Assembly (NCBI GenBank): GCA_964609365.1
Contig: CAZSRC010000009.1
Span: forward strand, 1 to 25,930
Reading direction: 5' to 3'
DNA length: 25,930 nt
Source: GCA-002840305 sp964609365
Lineage (GTDB): Bacteria > Patescibacteriota > Patescibacteriia > Patescibacteriales > UBA12465
In this document: piece by piece, positions 1 to 7,554 of the stretch
Layout: the number at the start of each line of letters is the position of its first letter
Position numbering within the stretch: position 1 is the stretch's first letter
Notes under the pieces: model-generated
What the model was told of the DNA's origin: nothing
What the model saw: the letters and a program-made list of their open reading frames with translations, nothing else
Database searches by the model: none
Position numbers and translations under genes: made by a program

Positions 1-1023
1 ATCAATTCCCATGGCAGTAATCACCGAAGAAACCTTAAGATTTTGGGCCGAGCAAGCTGAGCCAGTTGAAACACAAATCCCAGCTAAGGATAAGTCAATT
101 AAAATCGCCTCCCCTTCTATACCCTCAAACATAATATTTAAATTATTCGGAACCCTATTTTTTAAATCACCATTAAGCCGAATATTTTTTATTTTTTTCT
201 GCACTTCCTTCCAAAAATAATTACGCAAATCCTTAACTTTTTTTAAATATTTGCTTCTTTCAGTGTAAGATAATTTCAAGGCCTCGGTCATCCCCACGAT
301 TCCCGCTATATTATAAGTTCCAGCTCTTAATCCATTTTCCTGACCCCCACCAACAATTATTGGCCTTATTTTAATATCCTTATTCACATAAGCCAAGCCA
401 ACTCCCTGAGGTCCATAAAATTTATGGGCTGATAGTGATAAAAAATCTATTCCCCATTTAGCAATATCTATTTTCAAGTATGGCACCGCTTGAACAGCAT
501 CACTATGAAAATATACACCTTTCTTTTTAGCAATTTTACCAATTTCCTCTAATGGTTGTATTGTTCCTATTTCATTATTAACTGCCATAACAGATATTAG
601 AACTGTATCTGATTTAATTCTTTTCTCTAATTCATCTAAGTTAACTATTCCTTTTTCATCAACTGGAATATAGTCAAATTTAAAACCTTCATCTAATAAC
701 TCTCTAGCTGATGATAAAACGCAAGGATGCTCAATGGCTGAAATTAGGAAATGATTTCCCTTGTCGCGATTAGCACGCATTACTCCTTTAATAATAAGAT
801 TATTAGCCTCGGTGGCAGTAGATGTAAAAATAATATTATCAACCTGACCATTCAAAATTTTAGCAATATCTTTTTTACACCTTGTAATTTGAATATCATT
901 TTCCTGCCCCATAAAATGAATAGAAGAAGCATTACCATATTTACTCTCATAGTATGGCATCATTTTTTTTAATACCCTTTTGTCTATTTTAGTTGTAGCA
1001 GCATTGTCTAAATAAATCTGCAT
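1..1023 (-). CDS. Cysteine desulfurase (NifS/IscS family), 3' end outside window
   Basis: A PLP enzyme that takes sulfur from cysteine for Fe-S clusters and thiolated tRNA. I read 341 codons from the ATG at 1021-1023; the frame is open to base 1, so the C-terminus lies outside the window. The N-terminus MQIYLDNAATTKID is the family hallmark, followed by a TEANNL motif near residue 71. SAHKFYGP carries the PLP-binding lysine at about residue 201. GSACSAQNLKVSS carries the mobile catalytic cysteine at about residue 324, in the short IscS/NifS group I-like context. It starts four bases after the stop of the cyclophilin gene and is probably co-transcribed with it. No Shine-Dalgarno is visible. 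Given the Fe-S-rich hydrogenase nearby, a role in cluster supply is likely but not shown. NifS, IscS and SufS-type naming cannot be separated here. Confidence 0.93.
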   Translation of the reverse strand, partial: MQIYLDNAATTKIDKRVLKKMMPYYESKYGNASSIHFMGQENDIQITRCKKDIAKILNGQVDNIIFTSTATEANNLIIKGVMRANRDKGNHFLISAIEHPCVLSSARELLDEGFKFDYIPVDEKGIVNLDELEKRIKSDTVLISVMAVNNEIGTIQPLEEIGKIAKKKGVYFHSDAVQAVPYLKIDIAKWGIDFLSLSAHKFYGPQGVGLAYVNKDIKIRPIIVGGGQENGLRAGTYNIAGIVGMTEALKLSYTERSKYLKKVKDLRNYFWKEVQKKIKNIRLNGDLKNRVPNNLNIMFEGIEGEAILIDLSLAGICVSTGSACSAQNLKVSSVITAMGID

Positions 1024-1027
1024 AAAA

Positions 1028-1723
1028 CTATTTTAAAACTATTTTATTTATAATTAATGGAGTTTCTGGTCTATCTAATGCTCCTGGCATAGTAGTTTTA
1101 ACTTTAGAAATTTTTTCAATTATATCCATTCCTTCAATAACTTTTCCAAAAACTGGATGCTTGGAGCTCAATGGAGCTTTATCAAAATCCAAAAAAGTAT
1201 TATCAGCTACATTAATAAAAAATTGTGAACCACCTGAATTAGGTCCAGAATTTGCCATAGAAATAGTTCCAGATAAATTACTTAATTCTGGACTGCTTAC
1301 ATGCTCGTCCTCAATTGCATAACCAGGACCACCAGTTCCCCAAAGATTCTGCTTGCTATCATCCTTAGTTAATGGATCACCACCCTGAATCATAAAATCC
1401 TTAATAACGCGATGAAATTTTATTCCATCAAAATACCCGGAATCAGCCAAATTTAAAAAATTTGCTACAGTAATTGGCATTTTTTCATTAAAAAATTCAA
1501 TAGTAAAATTACCCATAGTGGTTTGAAATTCAGCTTGTGAATATTTTTCCAAAATTTCTTGATTCATACTTTTTTCTAAATTAATAGTTAAATTATTTGT
1601 AAAATTATTATTTATTTTAATTTCCTCCTCAGGATAATCAAAGGTTATTTGTTTTTTGGTACAGGCTGAAAAACCCAATGCTAAAAATAAAATTAAAAAT
1701 GAAAATAAAATCTTTTTTCTCAT
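1028..1723 (-). CDS. Cyclophilin-type peptidyl-prolyl isomerase, lipoprotein
   Basis: A 231-residue cyclophilin predicted to catalyse proline cis-trans isomerisation outside the membrane. The N-terminus has two lysines, a hydrophobic stretch and a lipobox-like ending GFSAC, so C21 is the likely lipidation site. Residues 22-65 look like a linker. The cyclophilin domain spans about 66-231: FHRVIKDFMIQGGD gives the catalytic arginine R105 with F110 and Q113, GSQFFI lies at 165-170, and H189 in KHPVFGKV matches the substrate-pocket histidine. The position of the CypA tryptophan is not occupied by tryptophan, as in many bacterial members. A TATAAT sits 17 bases upstream of the start (1740-1745), so it may have its own promoter. 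The cysteine desulfurase gene follows four bases downstream. Confidence 0.93.
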   Translation of the reverse strand: MRKKILFSFLILFLALGFSACTKKQITFDYPEEEIKINNNFTNNLTINLEKSMNQEILEKYSQAEFQTTMGNFTIEFFNEKMPITVANFLNLADSGYFDGIKFHRVIKDFMIQGGDPLTKDDSKQNLWGTGGPGYAIEDEHVSSPELSNLSGTISMANSGPNSGGSQFFINVADNTFLDFDKAPLSSKHPVFGKVIEGMDIIEKISKVKTTMPGALDRPETPLIINKIVLK

Positions 1724-1739
1724 AAATTTTTATATATTA

Positions 1740-1745
1740 ATTATA
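1740..1745 (-). promoter_or_regulatory. Possible -10 box for the cyclophilin gene
   Basis: On the minus strand TATAAT lies 17 bases before the cyclophilin start codon. No convincing -35 hexamer is found 16 to 18 bases further upstream, and the region is nearly pure A/T, so chance matches are easy. Confidence 0.3.
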
Positions 1746-1785
1746 AAATATTTTTTAAAATTTTTGAGTTCGCTAAGTTTTTTTG

Positions 1786-1813
1786 GACACTTTTTTTTAA
1801 ATTAAAAAGTGTC
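1786..1813. repeat. Perfect 10-bp inverted repeat between two minus-strand genes
   Basis: GACACTTTTT at 1786-1795 pairs perfectly with AAAAAGTGTC at 1804-1813 around an 8-base loop. It lies just after the stop of the CCA-enzyme gene, where a terminator is expected. On the minus strand the stem is followed by C and a run of A rather than U, so it is not a canonical intrinsic terminator. It may be a processing or attenuation hairpin. Confidence 0.5.
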
Positions 1814-1823
1814 TTAATAAAAT

Positions 1824-3344
1824 CTATACTTTAAACTTTTTTTTAATATCTTTATCCTCTTCTTCTCTTTTTTCCTCTATAAGTTCCTTGGCCTTAACTC
1901 TTAATTCCTCTAAATTCATTTTATCTAATTCCCTTACTCTTTTCAAGAGTATTTTTTTATCATTTAATTCTGGATCTTCTAAAACCTCGGATAATAATAC
2001 ATCTAAAATTGCACCCATCTTAGGACCTGCCTCCATTTTTAAATCTGAAATTAAGACATCTCCATTTACTTTTAACATTTTAACTGAAACTGGATCATTT
2101 TGTACTTTTTCCATCATATATTGGAGATGACGAAGTTTATAGGGCATAGCCTTGGGTGTTCCAGATCCCAAGCGATCAGCAACTCTAAGATCAATTAAAT
2201 CTTTTAAATTTTCTCTTCCAGTTTTGGCAATTAATCGACGAACCGAGGCTGCACTTACCTCTCCAACATTATAATAAAACATATGATTCTTGACTAAATT
2301 AACCACCATTTCAATATCATTATTGGAAAACTTTAATCTGGTCATTATTTTTCTGGTTATTTTAGCTCCGATATACTCATGATTATAAAAAGTATTCTGT
2401 CCATCAATCATTTTCATGGACTGAGGTTTTCCAATATCATGAAGCAGTGCTGCTAATTTAACTTGCCACTTAGTACTGGGGCAATTTTTTAATGATAGCA
2501 AATTATGCTTTAAAACGGTATAAATATGGTGATGATTTTGCTTCATACCCCTACCAAGCAATAATTCTGGAATAATATATTGCAACAACTTAGTATCAAT
2601 CAACCTAGAAAATCCTTCATAAGCATGATTTGATTTTAAAATTTTAATCAACTCATCTTTTATTCTTTCTTTAGCTATAAATTTTAAACTTCCAGCCATT
2701 TTTAATATAGCCCTTTCTGTTTTTGGTTCTATTTCAAACTCCAATTGTGCAGAAAATCTAATAGCCCTCATCATACGAAGAGCATCTTCCTTAAATCTAT
2801 CCAATGGTTCACCAACTGCTCTAACTATTTTCAAGTTAACATCTTTTAGGCCACCAAATAAATCAATTAACTCCATTCTCGGAGCAGTTAAATTAAAATT
2901 ATCTAGAAATTCCTGCTTTAAATTTATCTCCTTGGGGTTATAATTATTTTTATTTACAATAAGACCATTTACCGGTCTCATGGCCATAGCATTTACCGTA
3001 AAATCTCTTCTTGATAAATCTAAATCTAAGTCTTTTTCAAAAACCACTTGATCCGGACGACGATGATCTCTATAGGTACTCTCACTTCGATAAGTAGTAA
3101 TCTCAAAAACAGATAAAAGCTCTCCAATCTCATTTTTTATAGCTAAAATAACTGTACCAAAATCATTTTCATACTTAGCTTCTGGAAAAATTTTAATTAT
3201 TTCCTCGGGCAAAGCATTACTTGCTATATCAAAATCATTTGGTATTTTTCCCATTAACAAATCTCTAACACAACCTCCGACCAGGTAAGCCTCAAAATTA
3301 TTTTCTTCTATTTTTTTGATTATATCTAGGGCAAATTTCAACAT
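1824..3344 (-). CDS. CCA-adding enzyme / poly(A) polymerase family protein with HD domain
   Basis: A 506-residue class II nucleotidyltransferase that adds CCA to tRNA 3' ends or adenylates RNA. The head domain has LVGGCVRDLLMG (about 21-32) followed by NDFDIAS with the metal-binding aspartates D37 and D39. RRDFTVNAMA (112-121) and EDALRMMRAIRF (186-197) are the template-binding motifs that recognise the incoming nucleotide. A segment rich in N and K at about 130-158 is an insertion relative to short family members. The HD phosphohydrolase motif LLHDIGKP lies near residue 305. The C-terminal tail is strongly charged and ends in a lysine-rich stretch. The family split between CCA-adding and poly(A) activity cannot be made by eye. 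In a compact genome with one copy the CCA role is more likely. A terminator and a possible promoter precede it. Confidence 0.9.
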   Translation of the reverse strand: MLKFALDIIKKIEENNFEAYLVGGCVRDLLMGKIPNDFDIASNALPEEIIKIFPEAKYENDFGTVILAIKNEIGELLSVFEITTYRSESTYRDHRRPDQVVFEKDLDLDLSRRDFTVNAMAMRPVNGLIVNKNNYNPKEINLKQEFLDNFNLTAPRMELIDLFGGLKDVNLKIVRAVGEPLDRFKEDALRMMRAIRFSAQLEFEIEPKTERAILKMAGSLKFIAKERIKDELIKILKSNHAYEGFSRLIDTKLLQYIIPELLLGRGMKQNHHHIYTVLKHNLLSLKNCPSTKWQVKLAALLHDIGKPQSMKMIDGQNTFYNHEYIGAKITRKIMTRLKFSNNDIEMVVNLVKNHMFYYNVGEVSAASVRRLIAKTGRENLKDLIDLRVADRLGSGTPKAMPYKLRHLQYMMEKVQNDPVSVKMLKVNGDVLISDLKMEAGPKMGAILDVLLSEVLEDPELNDKKILLKRVRELDKMNLEELRVKAKELIEEKREEEDKDIKKKFKV

Positions 3345-3354
3345 TTAAGGTTTT

Positions 3355-3380
3355 TAAAAGAAGCTAAAAAGCTTCTTTTA
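3355..3380 (-). terminator. Intrinsic terminator after the hydrogenase operon
   Basis: An 11-bp perfect stem (3355-3365 with 3370-3380) with a 4-base loop. On the minus strand the core GAAGCT...AGCTTC is followed by four U and then A. The U-run forms part of the lower stem, which is common in AT-rich genomes. It lies 43 bases beyond the stop of the unknown gene at 3423, so it would end the transcript that starts at gap. Confidence 0.75.
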
Positions 3381-3406
3381 TTATATTTATAATAAATTTA
3401 TAACAA
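3380..3406 (-). promoter_or_regulatory. Possible promoter for the CCA-enzyme gene, abutting the terminator
   Basis: On the minus strand TTGTTA (3401-3406) is separated by 15 bases from TATAAT (3380-3385). The spacing is short. The -10 touches the outer edge of the terminator hairpin, so transcription would begin inside its first arm. That would let new transcripts escape folding of the hairpin while reading from upstream is stopped. Confidence 0.35.
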
Positions 3407-3422
3407 ATTTTAAAAATAAAAG

Positions 3423-4310
3423 CTAGTTTGCTATTTTATGCCTAATAACATCCAGCGATGATTTAAAATTTTCAATATTTTTTAACAAATTATAATAAGA
3501 AGATGTATTTTCCTTATTTTTTATTGAATCATTACAATAACTAGACTGTTCATCTAATGAATCAATCATATTTTTTAAAATCTGATTACTAAAACTAGCA
3601 AATTCTTGATTTTTATTTAACTCTGAAAAATCATCAGACAATCCCTTTTCCTGAATTAATAAAGCTATTTTATCTAAATCATTTTTTGATATAGCTAGGA
3701 AAAAAGCAGGAATATTTTTTAAATTTTTTTTAATTATTTTCTTATCATTAGAAAAGGTAATTCCATGTTCTAGGCGTGCCCCGCCTTTTAAATTAATTTT
3801 TTCAATTTTTTCTCTTTTTTTAGCAGAACCATCATCTTTCCCCATACCAAGTACTTGATCAAAACCACAAACCAATGCTCCTGTTTCCTTATCCAAAACA
3901 ACATAATCAACACCATTTTCATAATCATCATAATAAGATGCTCTAGCAACTAAAAATCTATCTTTAAGAGCGTTGTGTAATAAGGTTGTTATTAACATCT
4001 CGGCTACGCTAGAGGGATCTTTTTCTTTTTTATCCCTCCAAGTTGAAATACTGCATGATTTCTCCGCAGCCCAAGCCTCTTCTTTGGATTGAACAATTTT
4101 TTTATGCAAATCAGAATTAGGACCATCAATTTTAATAGTTAGGTCATCCTCTAAAAGCGTGCCTAAATATTTATATTCATTATTAATATCTTTACTAATT
4201 TTTATTAGATTATTTTTCAAAAAAGAGCTAACTTTTTCAAAATTTACCTTAGGCCCTCTTTTTTCAAATTTACTTAAATCTATATTACCAACAATTTTAA
4301 ATTCTCCCAT
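3423..4310 (-). CDS. Unknown protein, last gene of the hydrogenase operon
   Basis: I do not recognise this 295-residue protein. I chose the ATG at 4308-4310 (MGEFKIVGNIDLSKF) because the earlier possible start at 4352 would overlap the preceding gene by 32 bases and adds an unlikely tail. The protein is soluble, with no signal peptide or membrane segment. The middle part, about 100-185, is the best-ordered region: EMLITTLLHNALKDR, then GVDYVVLDKETGALVCGFDQV, then GGARLEHGITF. A helix with an acidic residue followed by two strands carrying D135 and D151 resembles a PD-(D/E)XK nuclease core, but the lysine is not in the usual place, so this is only a suggestion. The C-terminal third is helical, polar and rich in N, S and K. 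It starts 10 bases after the regulator gene, so it is co-transcribed with hydrogenase genes; a functional link is unproven. Confidence 0.8.
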   Translation of the reverse strand: MGEFKIVGNIDLSKFEKRGPKVNFEKVSSFLKNNLIKISKDINNEYKYLGTLLEDDLTIKIDGPNSDLHKKIVQSKEEAWAAEKSCSISTWRDKKEKDPSSVAEMLITTLLHNALKDRFLVARASYYDDYENGVDYVVLDKETGALVCGFDQVLGMGKDDGSAKKREKIEKINLKGGARLEHGITFSNDKKIIKKNLKNIPAFFLAISKNDLDKIALLIQEKGLSDDFSELNKNQEFASFSNQILKNMIDSLDEQSSYCNDSIKNKENTSSYYNLLKNIENFKSSLDVIRHKIAN

Positions 4311-4320
4311 ATTATAAAGA

Positions 4321-4581
4321 TTAATTTTCTTCAAAAAAACAAGATTTAACAACTAGACCGGCTATTGATTCTAATTCCTGTATAAATTGATCAATCTTTA
4401 CTCTTTTATCTTTTATAACTAAAACTATTAAACCTGGGCAATGTTCTGTACAATTTTTTTGAACATTAACTCCCATTCTAGACATTATTAAATGCCCTTT
4501 TGATGTTAATAATTTATTTAAAGAGTCTGATACTGACTGGCGATCATTAGTTAAAATTGTAATACTGGCTAATTGTTCCAT
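4321..4581 (-). CDS. TM1266-like ACT-domain protein, putative [FeFe] hydrogenase regulator
   Basis: An 86-residue protein with the fold pattern of an ACT/ferredoxin-like domain: strand ASITILTND, helix VSDSLNKLLTSKG, strand IMSRMGVNV, strand LIVLVIKD, helix KIDQFIQELESI, strand GLVVKSCFF. This matches the family named after Thermotoga TM1266, annotated as iron-only hydrogenase system regulator. Its position 25 bases behind the [FeFe] hydrogenase gene agrees with that family's usual context. An unusual feature is the cysteine pair C44 and C48 (NCTEHC) in the turn before the third strand, where I recall ordinary family members having a short serine/glycine loop, plus C81 near the end. These could bind a metal or sense redox state. 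It has no DNA-binding motif, so how it would regulate is unknown. Confidence 0.75.
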   Translation of the reverse strand: MEQLASITILTNDRQSVSDSLNKLLTSKGHLIMSRMGVNVQKNCTEHCPGLIVLVIKDKRVKIDQFIQELESIAGLVVKSCFFEEN

Positions 4582-4605
4582 ATTTTTGAAAATTAATTAT
4601 AAATA

Positions 4606-6324
4606 TTATTTTCTTATTTTTTTACTATATTTTGTATGTAGGACACTATGCTCAAATCCATTATCCTTAATCCAATCTAAAACCTCTAAAGCACCCTTAT
4701 TTTCATGTGCTGTTCTAATTTTACCATTACTATCCTCTTTATATATACCCTTGGTTCTTTTCTGGACAATCTCCCTAGAACTAGGTATTGGTTGACCACC
4801 ACCACCTATACAACCACCAGGGCAAGCCATTACTTCTATATAATCATATTTTTTGATATTTGTCAAAATATTAGATATATTTCCAATACCATTTACAACT
4901 GCCACCCTAAGCTTTTTTTCGCCCAAATTTATTGTACTTTCCTTAATTCCCTCTAATCCTCGCACACTCTTAAATTCTATTCTAGAGCGACAAATAGAGC
5001 CCTTAGAAGAACCACAAAGAACATGATTGGCAGTTCTTAGAGCTGATTCCATAACCCCTCCACTAGCTCCGTAAATCAGACCGGCACTACTTCCATCATT
5101 AATCAAATCATTTGACTTTACAGGCTTCAAAGCTTTAAAATCAATATTATTTTTTTTAATCATAAAAGCAAGTTCTCTAACAGTTAAAACCTTATCAATT
5201 GCTTTTAATTTTCCAATTTTTAATTCGGGTCTAGTAATTTCAAATTTTTTTGCGGTGCAAGGCATAATAGAGATTACAATAATATCGGTTGCTTTAATAT
5301 TTTTCTTTTTAGCCCAATATGTTTTAATAATACCACCTAAATGAATCTGAGGAGATCTTGAAGTGGTGAGGTGTGGAATTAAGTCTGGTCTATAAAATTC
5401 TAAATATTTTACCCAGGCCGGACAACAAGATGTTATCATTGGCATTTTTGCTTTTTTATCAGATAATCTCTCTAATAATTCACCGGCCTCGACCATAGTT
5501 GTAATATCAGCAGCAAAATTAACATCAATAACTTGATCAAATCCTAGTTCTTTTAAGGCAGCCACCATTTTACCACTATTATTTTGTCCATAAGGCAAGC
5601 CAAACTCTTCACCAATAGTCATTCTTGTTGATGGAGCTATTACTGCAATCAAGGTTTTTTTACCTTTATTTTTTAAAATTTTTTCTACTTCTGGCCAATC
5701 TTGTTGTTCTTGAGCTGCGGCAACAGGACAATGAAGCGCACACTGACCACAATAAATACAATCAATTTTTTTATTTGATGTTGGCACAATCTCTTGCTTG
5801 GCACCCTTACCCTTTATTTCTAAATAATTTATCTTTTGGATGTCTGAACAAGCATCAACACAATTTCTACAATCAATACACTGAGAACCATCTATCTCTA
5901 CCGCCTTATCAAATTTGTATGTTTTTCTGTTTCCCTTTCTATCTTTAAAACTAGTTATTTTTATATTATAACGACGAGCCAAATCAAGTAAACTACAATT
6001 AAATTTAAGCGTGCAATCAAAGCATTTCTCTATATGTTCAGAAAAAATTAATTTCAAATTGGTATCTCGAGAGCTTTTAACTTTCGGAGAGTTGGTAAAA
6101 ACCTCAATTCCATCTTCAGCCAAAACAGAACAAGAAGTCATTAGTTTGTTACAACCTTTAAGCTCAACTACGCAAACTCTGCAATTAGCTTTAACATCTA
6201 AATCTGGATGACTACATAAAGATGGAATAAAAATTCCATTCTCCTTAGCTATCTCCATGATAGTTTGACCAGATCGACCAAAATACTCTTTTCCATCTAT
6301 CTTTATTCTTATTTTCTTATTCAT
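4606..6324 (-). CDS. hydA: [FeFe] hydrogenase, group A catalytic subunit
   Basis: Catalyses reversible reduction of protons to H2. At 572 residues it matches clostridial CpI in length and order. N-terminal [2Fe-2S] ferredoxin domain with C37, C48, C51 and C65. Histidine-cysteine [4Fe-4S] site H97, C101, C104, C110. Two [4Fe-4S] ferredoxin motifs, C149/152/155/159 and C189/192/195/199. The H-cluster domain has TSCCPAW (C300 as proton-relay cysteine, C301 as ligand), MPCTAKKFE (C356, K359) and MACPGGCIGGGGQP (C501, C505). All ligands and the relay cysteine are present, so it should be active if the maturases HydE, HydF and HydG exist; none is in the window. The start codon overlaps the end of the NuoF-like gene by 8 bases, suggesting translational coupling and a fixed stoichiometry. 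No signal peptide, so cytoplasmic. Confidence 0.97.
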   Translation of the reverse strand: MNKKIRIKIDGKEYFGRSGQTIMEIAKENGIFIPSLCSHPDLDVKANCRVCVVELKGCNKLMTSCSVLAEDGIEVFTNSPKVKSSRDTNLKLIFSEHIEKCFDCTLKFNCSLLDLARRYNIKITSFKDRKGNRKTYKFDKAVEIDGSQCIDCRNCVDACSDIQKINYLEIKGKGAKQEIVPTSNKKIDCIYCGQCALHCPVAAAQEQQDWPEVEKILKNKGKKTLIAVIAPSTRMTIGEEFGLPYGQNNSGKMVAALKELGFDQVIDVNFAADITTMVEAGELLERLSDKKAKMPMITSCCPAWVKYLEFYRPDLIPHLTTSRSPQIHLGGIIKTYWAKKKNIKATDIIVISIMPCTAKKFEITRPELKIGKLKAIDKVLTVRELAFMIKKNNIDFKALKPVKSNDLINDGSSAGLIYGASGGVMESALRTANHVLCGSSKGSICRSRIEFKSVRGLEGIKESTINLGEKKLRVAVVNGIGNISNILTNIKKYDYIEVMACPGGCIGGGGQPIPSSREIVQKRTKGIYKEDSNGKIRTAHENKGALEVLDWIKDNGFEHSVLHTKYSKKIRK

Positions 6325-7348
6325 ATATTTTTAAAATATTTTTAAAATAACTCAAAATAGCAATTGGAGCAGAACTTCCCAGCGCACAAAAAGAAGAATC
6401 TGACAAAGACTGACATAAATCTAAAAAATTTTGATTTGCTGACATTTTGCAGTTTTTAATTGATTTTAAATTTTTACAATCCTCATTAAATAATTCTAAA
6501 AGACGATAAGTCCCCTCTCTACAAGGAGTACATTTTCCACAAGAATTATTAGCAAAAAAACTAAGCCAATAACTAATTAATTCGACAGGATTATGTTTAT
6601 CTAAATCATAAATAGTTATGGATCCAGCTCCGGAAACTTTTTGATTTAATTGTCCTTGACTTAAAACATCACCACTAGCATCACCGCCAACCTGAACAAA
6701 AAAATTATAATTAGGATAATTATTACTTTTTTCCAAAACCTCTTTTATACTTAAGTCAGCAGATAAAAAATAAACTCCTTTATTTTTTTTACCAAAATTA
6801 ATTGAATAAAATCTTTTATTTTCATAATCACCTTTATCAACTAAATAAATATTATAAAGAGTTTCAATATTATGTATTAAGGTTGGCTTAGAAAAAAGAC
6901 CAGACTCAGTTGGAAATGGAGGTCTTAGGCGAGGTTCTAAATGTTTATTTTCAATAATATTTAAAATAGTACTTTCTTCGCCACCAATATATCCAGCATT
7001 TTTTGGTTTTTCAATTATTTCAAATTTACCTTTAAGTCCAAATTTATTAAATTTTTTATTAATTTCTTTTTTATATAACTTAAAATAGTTGCTATTTAAA
7101 TAAAAGAAAATTTTTTTAGCTTTTATAAAATCAGCTGTAATTTTTACTCCCTTGGAAAAATCATCTAAATTATTTTTAATAATATAAAGATCTTTGTAAA
7201 TACCTGGCTCACCTTCGGCACCATTAATAACTAAATATCTTTCTGATGACTTAGAATTTAAAACAGCCTTCCATTTTAAATAAGCTGGAAAAGATGCGCC
7301 ACCTCTACCGAGTAAGCAAGCTTGTTCAATTTTTTTTATTATTGACAT
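6317..7348 (-). CDS. Reduced NuoF/HydB-like FMN and Fe-S subunit of the hydrogenase
   Basis: A 343-residue homologue of the 51-kDa NADH dehydrogenase subunit and of hydrogenase HydB. Residues 13-21 (LGRGGASFP) and 41-52 (INGAEGEPGIYK) form the FMN site. AGYIGGEESTI near 118-128 corresponds to the NAD-loop GEE motif, followed by RPPFPTESGLF. An SLBB-like region spans about 205-250. The [4Fe-4S] site is SCGKCTPCREGT (C270, C273, C276) with C321 in FCALGSS. Compared with HydB of bifurcating hydrogenases it lacks the N-terminal thioredoxin-like [2Fe-2S] domain and the C-terminal two-cluster ferredoxin domain. No separate NuoE/HydC-like gene accompanies it. It probably oxidises NAD(P)H and passes electrons straight to the ferredoxin domains of HydA. 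Departures from consensus (NGAEGEPG rather than NADEGEPG, and leucine after KD where arginine is usual) leave cofactor preference open. Confidence 0.88.
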   Translation of the reverse strand: MSIIKKIEQACLLGRGGASFPAYLKWKAVLNSKSSERYLVINGAEGEPGIYKDLYIIKNNLDDFSKGVKITADFIKAKKIFFYLNSNYFKLYKKEINKKFNKFGLKGKFEIIEKPKNAGYIGGEESTILNIIENKHLEPRLRPPFPTESGLFSKPTLIHNIETLYNIYLVDKGDYENKRFYSINFGKKNKGVYFLSADLSIKEVLEKSNNYPNYNFFVQVGGDASGDVLSQGQLNQKVSGAGSITIYDLDKHNPVELISYWLSFFANNSCGKCTPCREGTYRLLELFNEDCKNLKSIKNCKMSANQNFLDLCQSLSDSSFCALGSSAPIAILSYFKNILKIYE

Positions 7349-7360
7349 AAATTTTAAATA

Positions 7361-7549
7361 TTAATCTTCCTTATTTTTATGCTTCTTTTTGCGATCATAT
7401 TTTTTTTTATTTTTATGAGCACCACCTTTAATTTGATGCGCACTAGAACCACCTTCTATTTCACTTTCTCTGGAACCTTTTTTGAGACCTTTTAATAATG
7501 CTTCTTTTTTTTGATCCTCTGATAGATTAAAAGAAAAACTCTCTTTCAT
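7361..7549 (-). CDS. Small basic protein between gap and the hydrogenase genes
   Basis: A 62-residue protein I cannot assign. It starts five bases after the GAPDH stop and ends 12 bases before the NuoF-like gene, so it sits tightly inside the operon. The first half is a likely helix (SEDQKKEALLKGLKKGSRES). The middle GGSSAHQIKGGAHK is glycine- and histidine-bearing, and the tail is almost only K, N, H, R and D. That composition suggests nucleic acid, ribosome or metal binding, but nothing specific supports one choice. A chance open frame is possible, although the clean spacing on both sides and the helical first half argue for a real gene. Confidence 0.6.
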   Translation of the reverse strand: MKESFSFNLSEDQKKEALLKGLKKGSRESEIEGGSSAHQIKGGAHKNKKKYDRKKKHKNKED

Positions 7550-7554
7550 AATTA

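Noticed and set aside
11..220. Short plus-strand open frames opposite the cysteine desulfurase (also at 751-972)
   Set aside because: They lie antisense to a clearly conserved coding region, have no promoter or Shine-Dalgarno and biased compositions from reading the opposite strand.
1786..1813. Hairpin as intrinsic terminator of the CCA-enzyme gene
   Set aside because: The stem is perfect but is followed on the minus strand by C and a run of A instead of U, so only a hairpin is claimed.
4311..4352. Longer start for the unknown protein at 4352
   Set aside because: It overlaps the TM1266-like gene by 32 bases and adds a hydrophobic tail unlike the rest; the ATG at 4310 has normal spacing.
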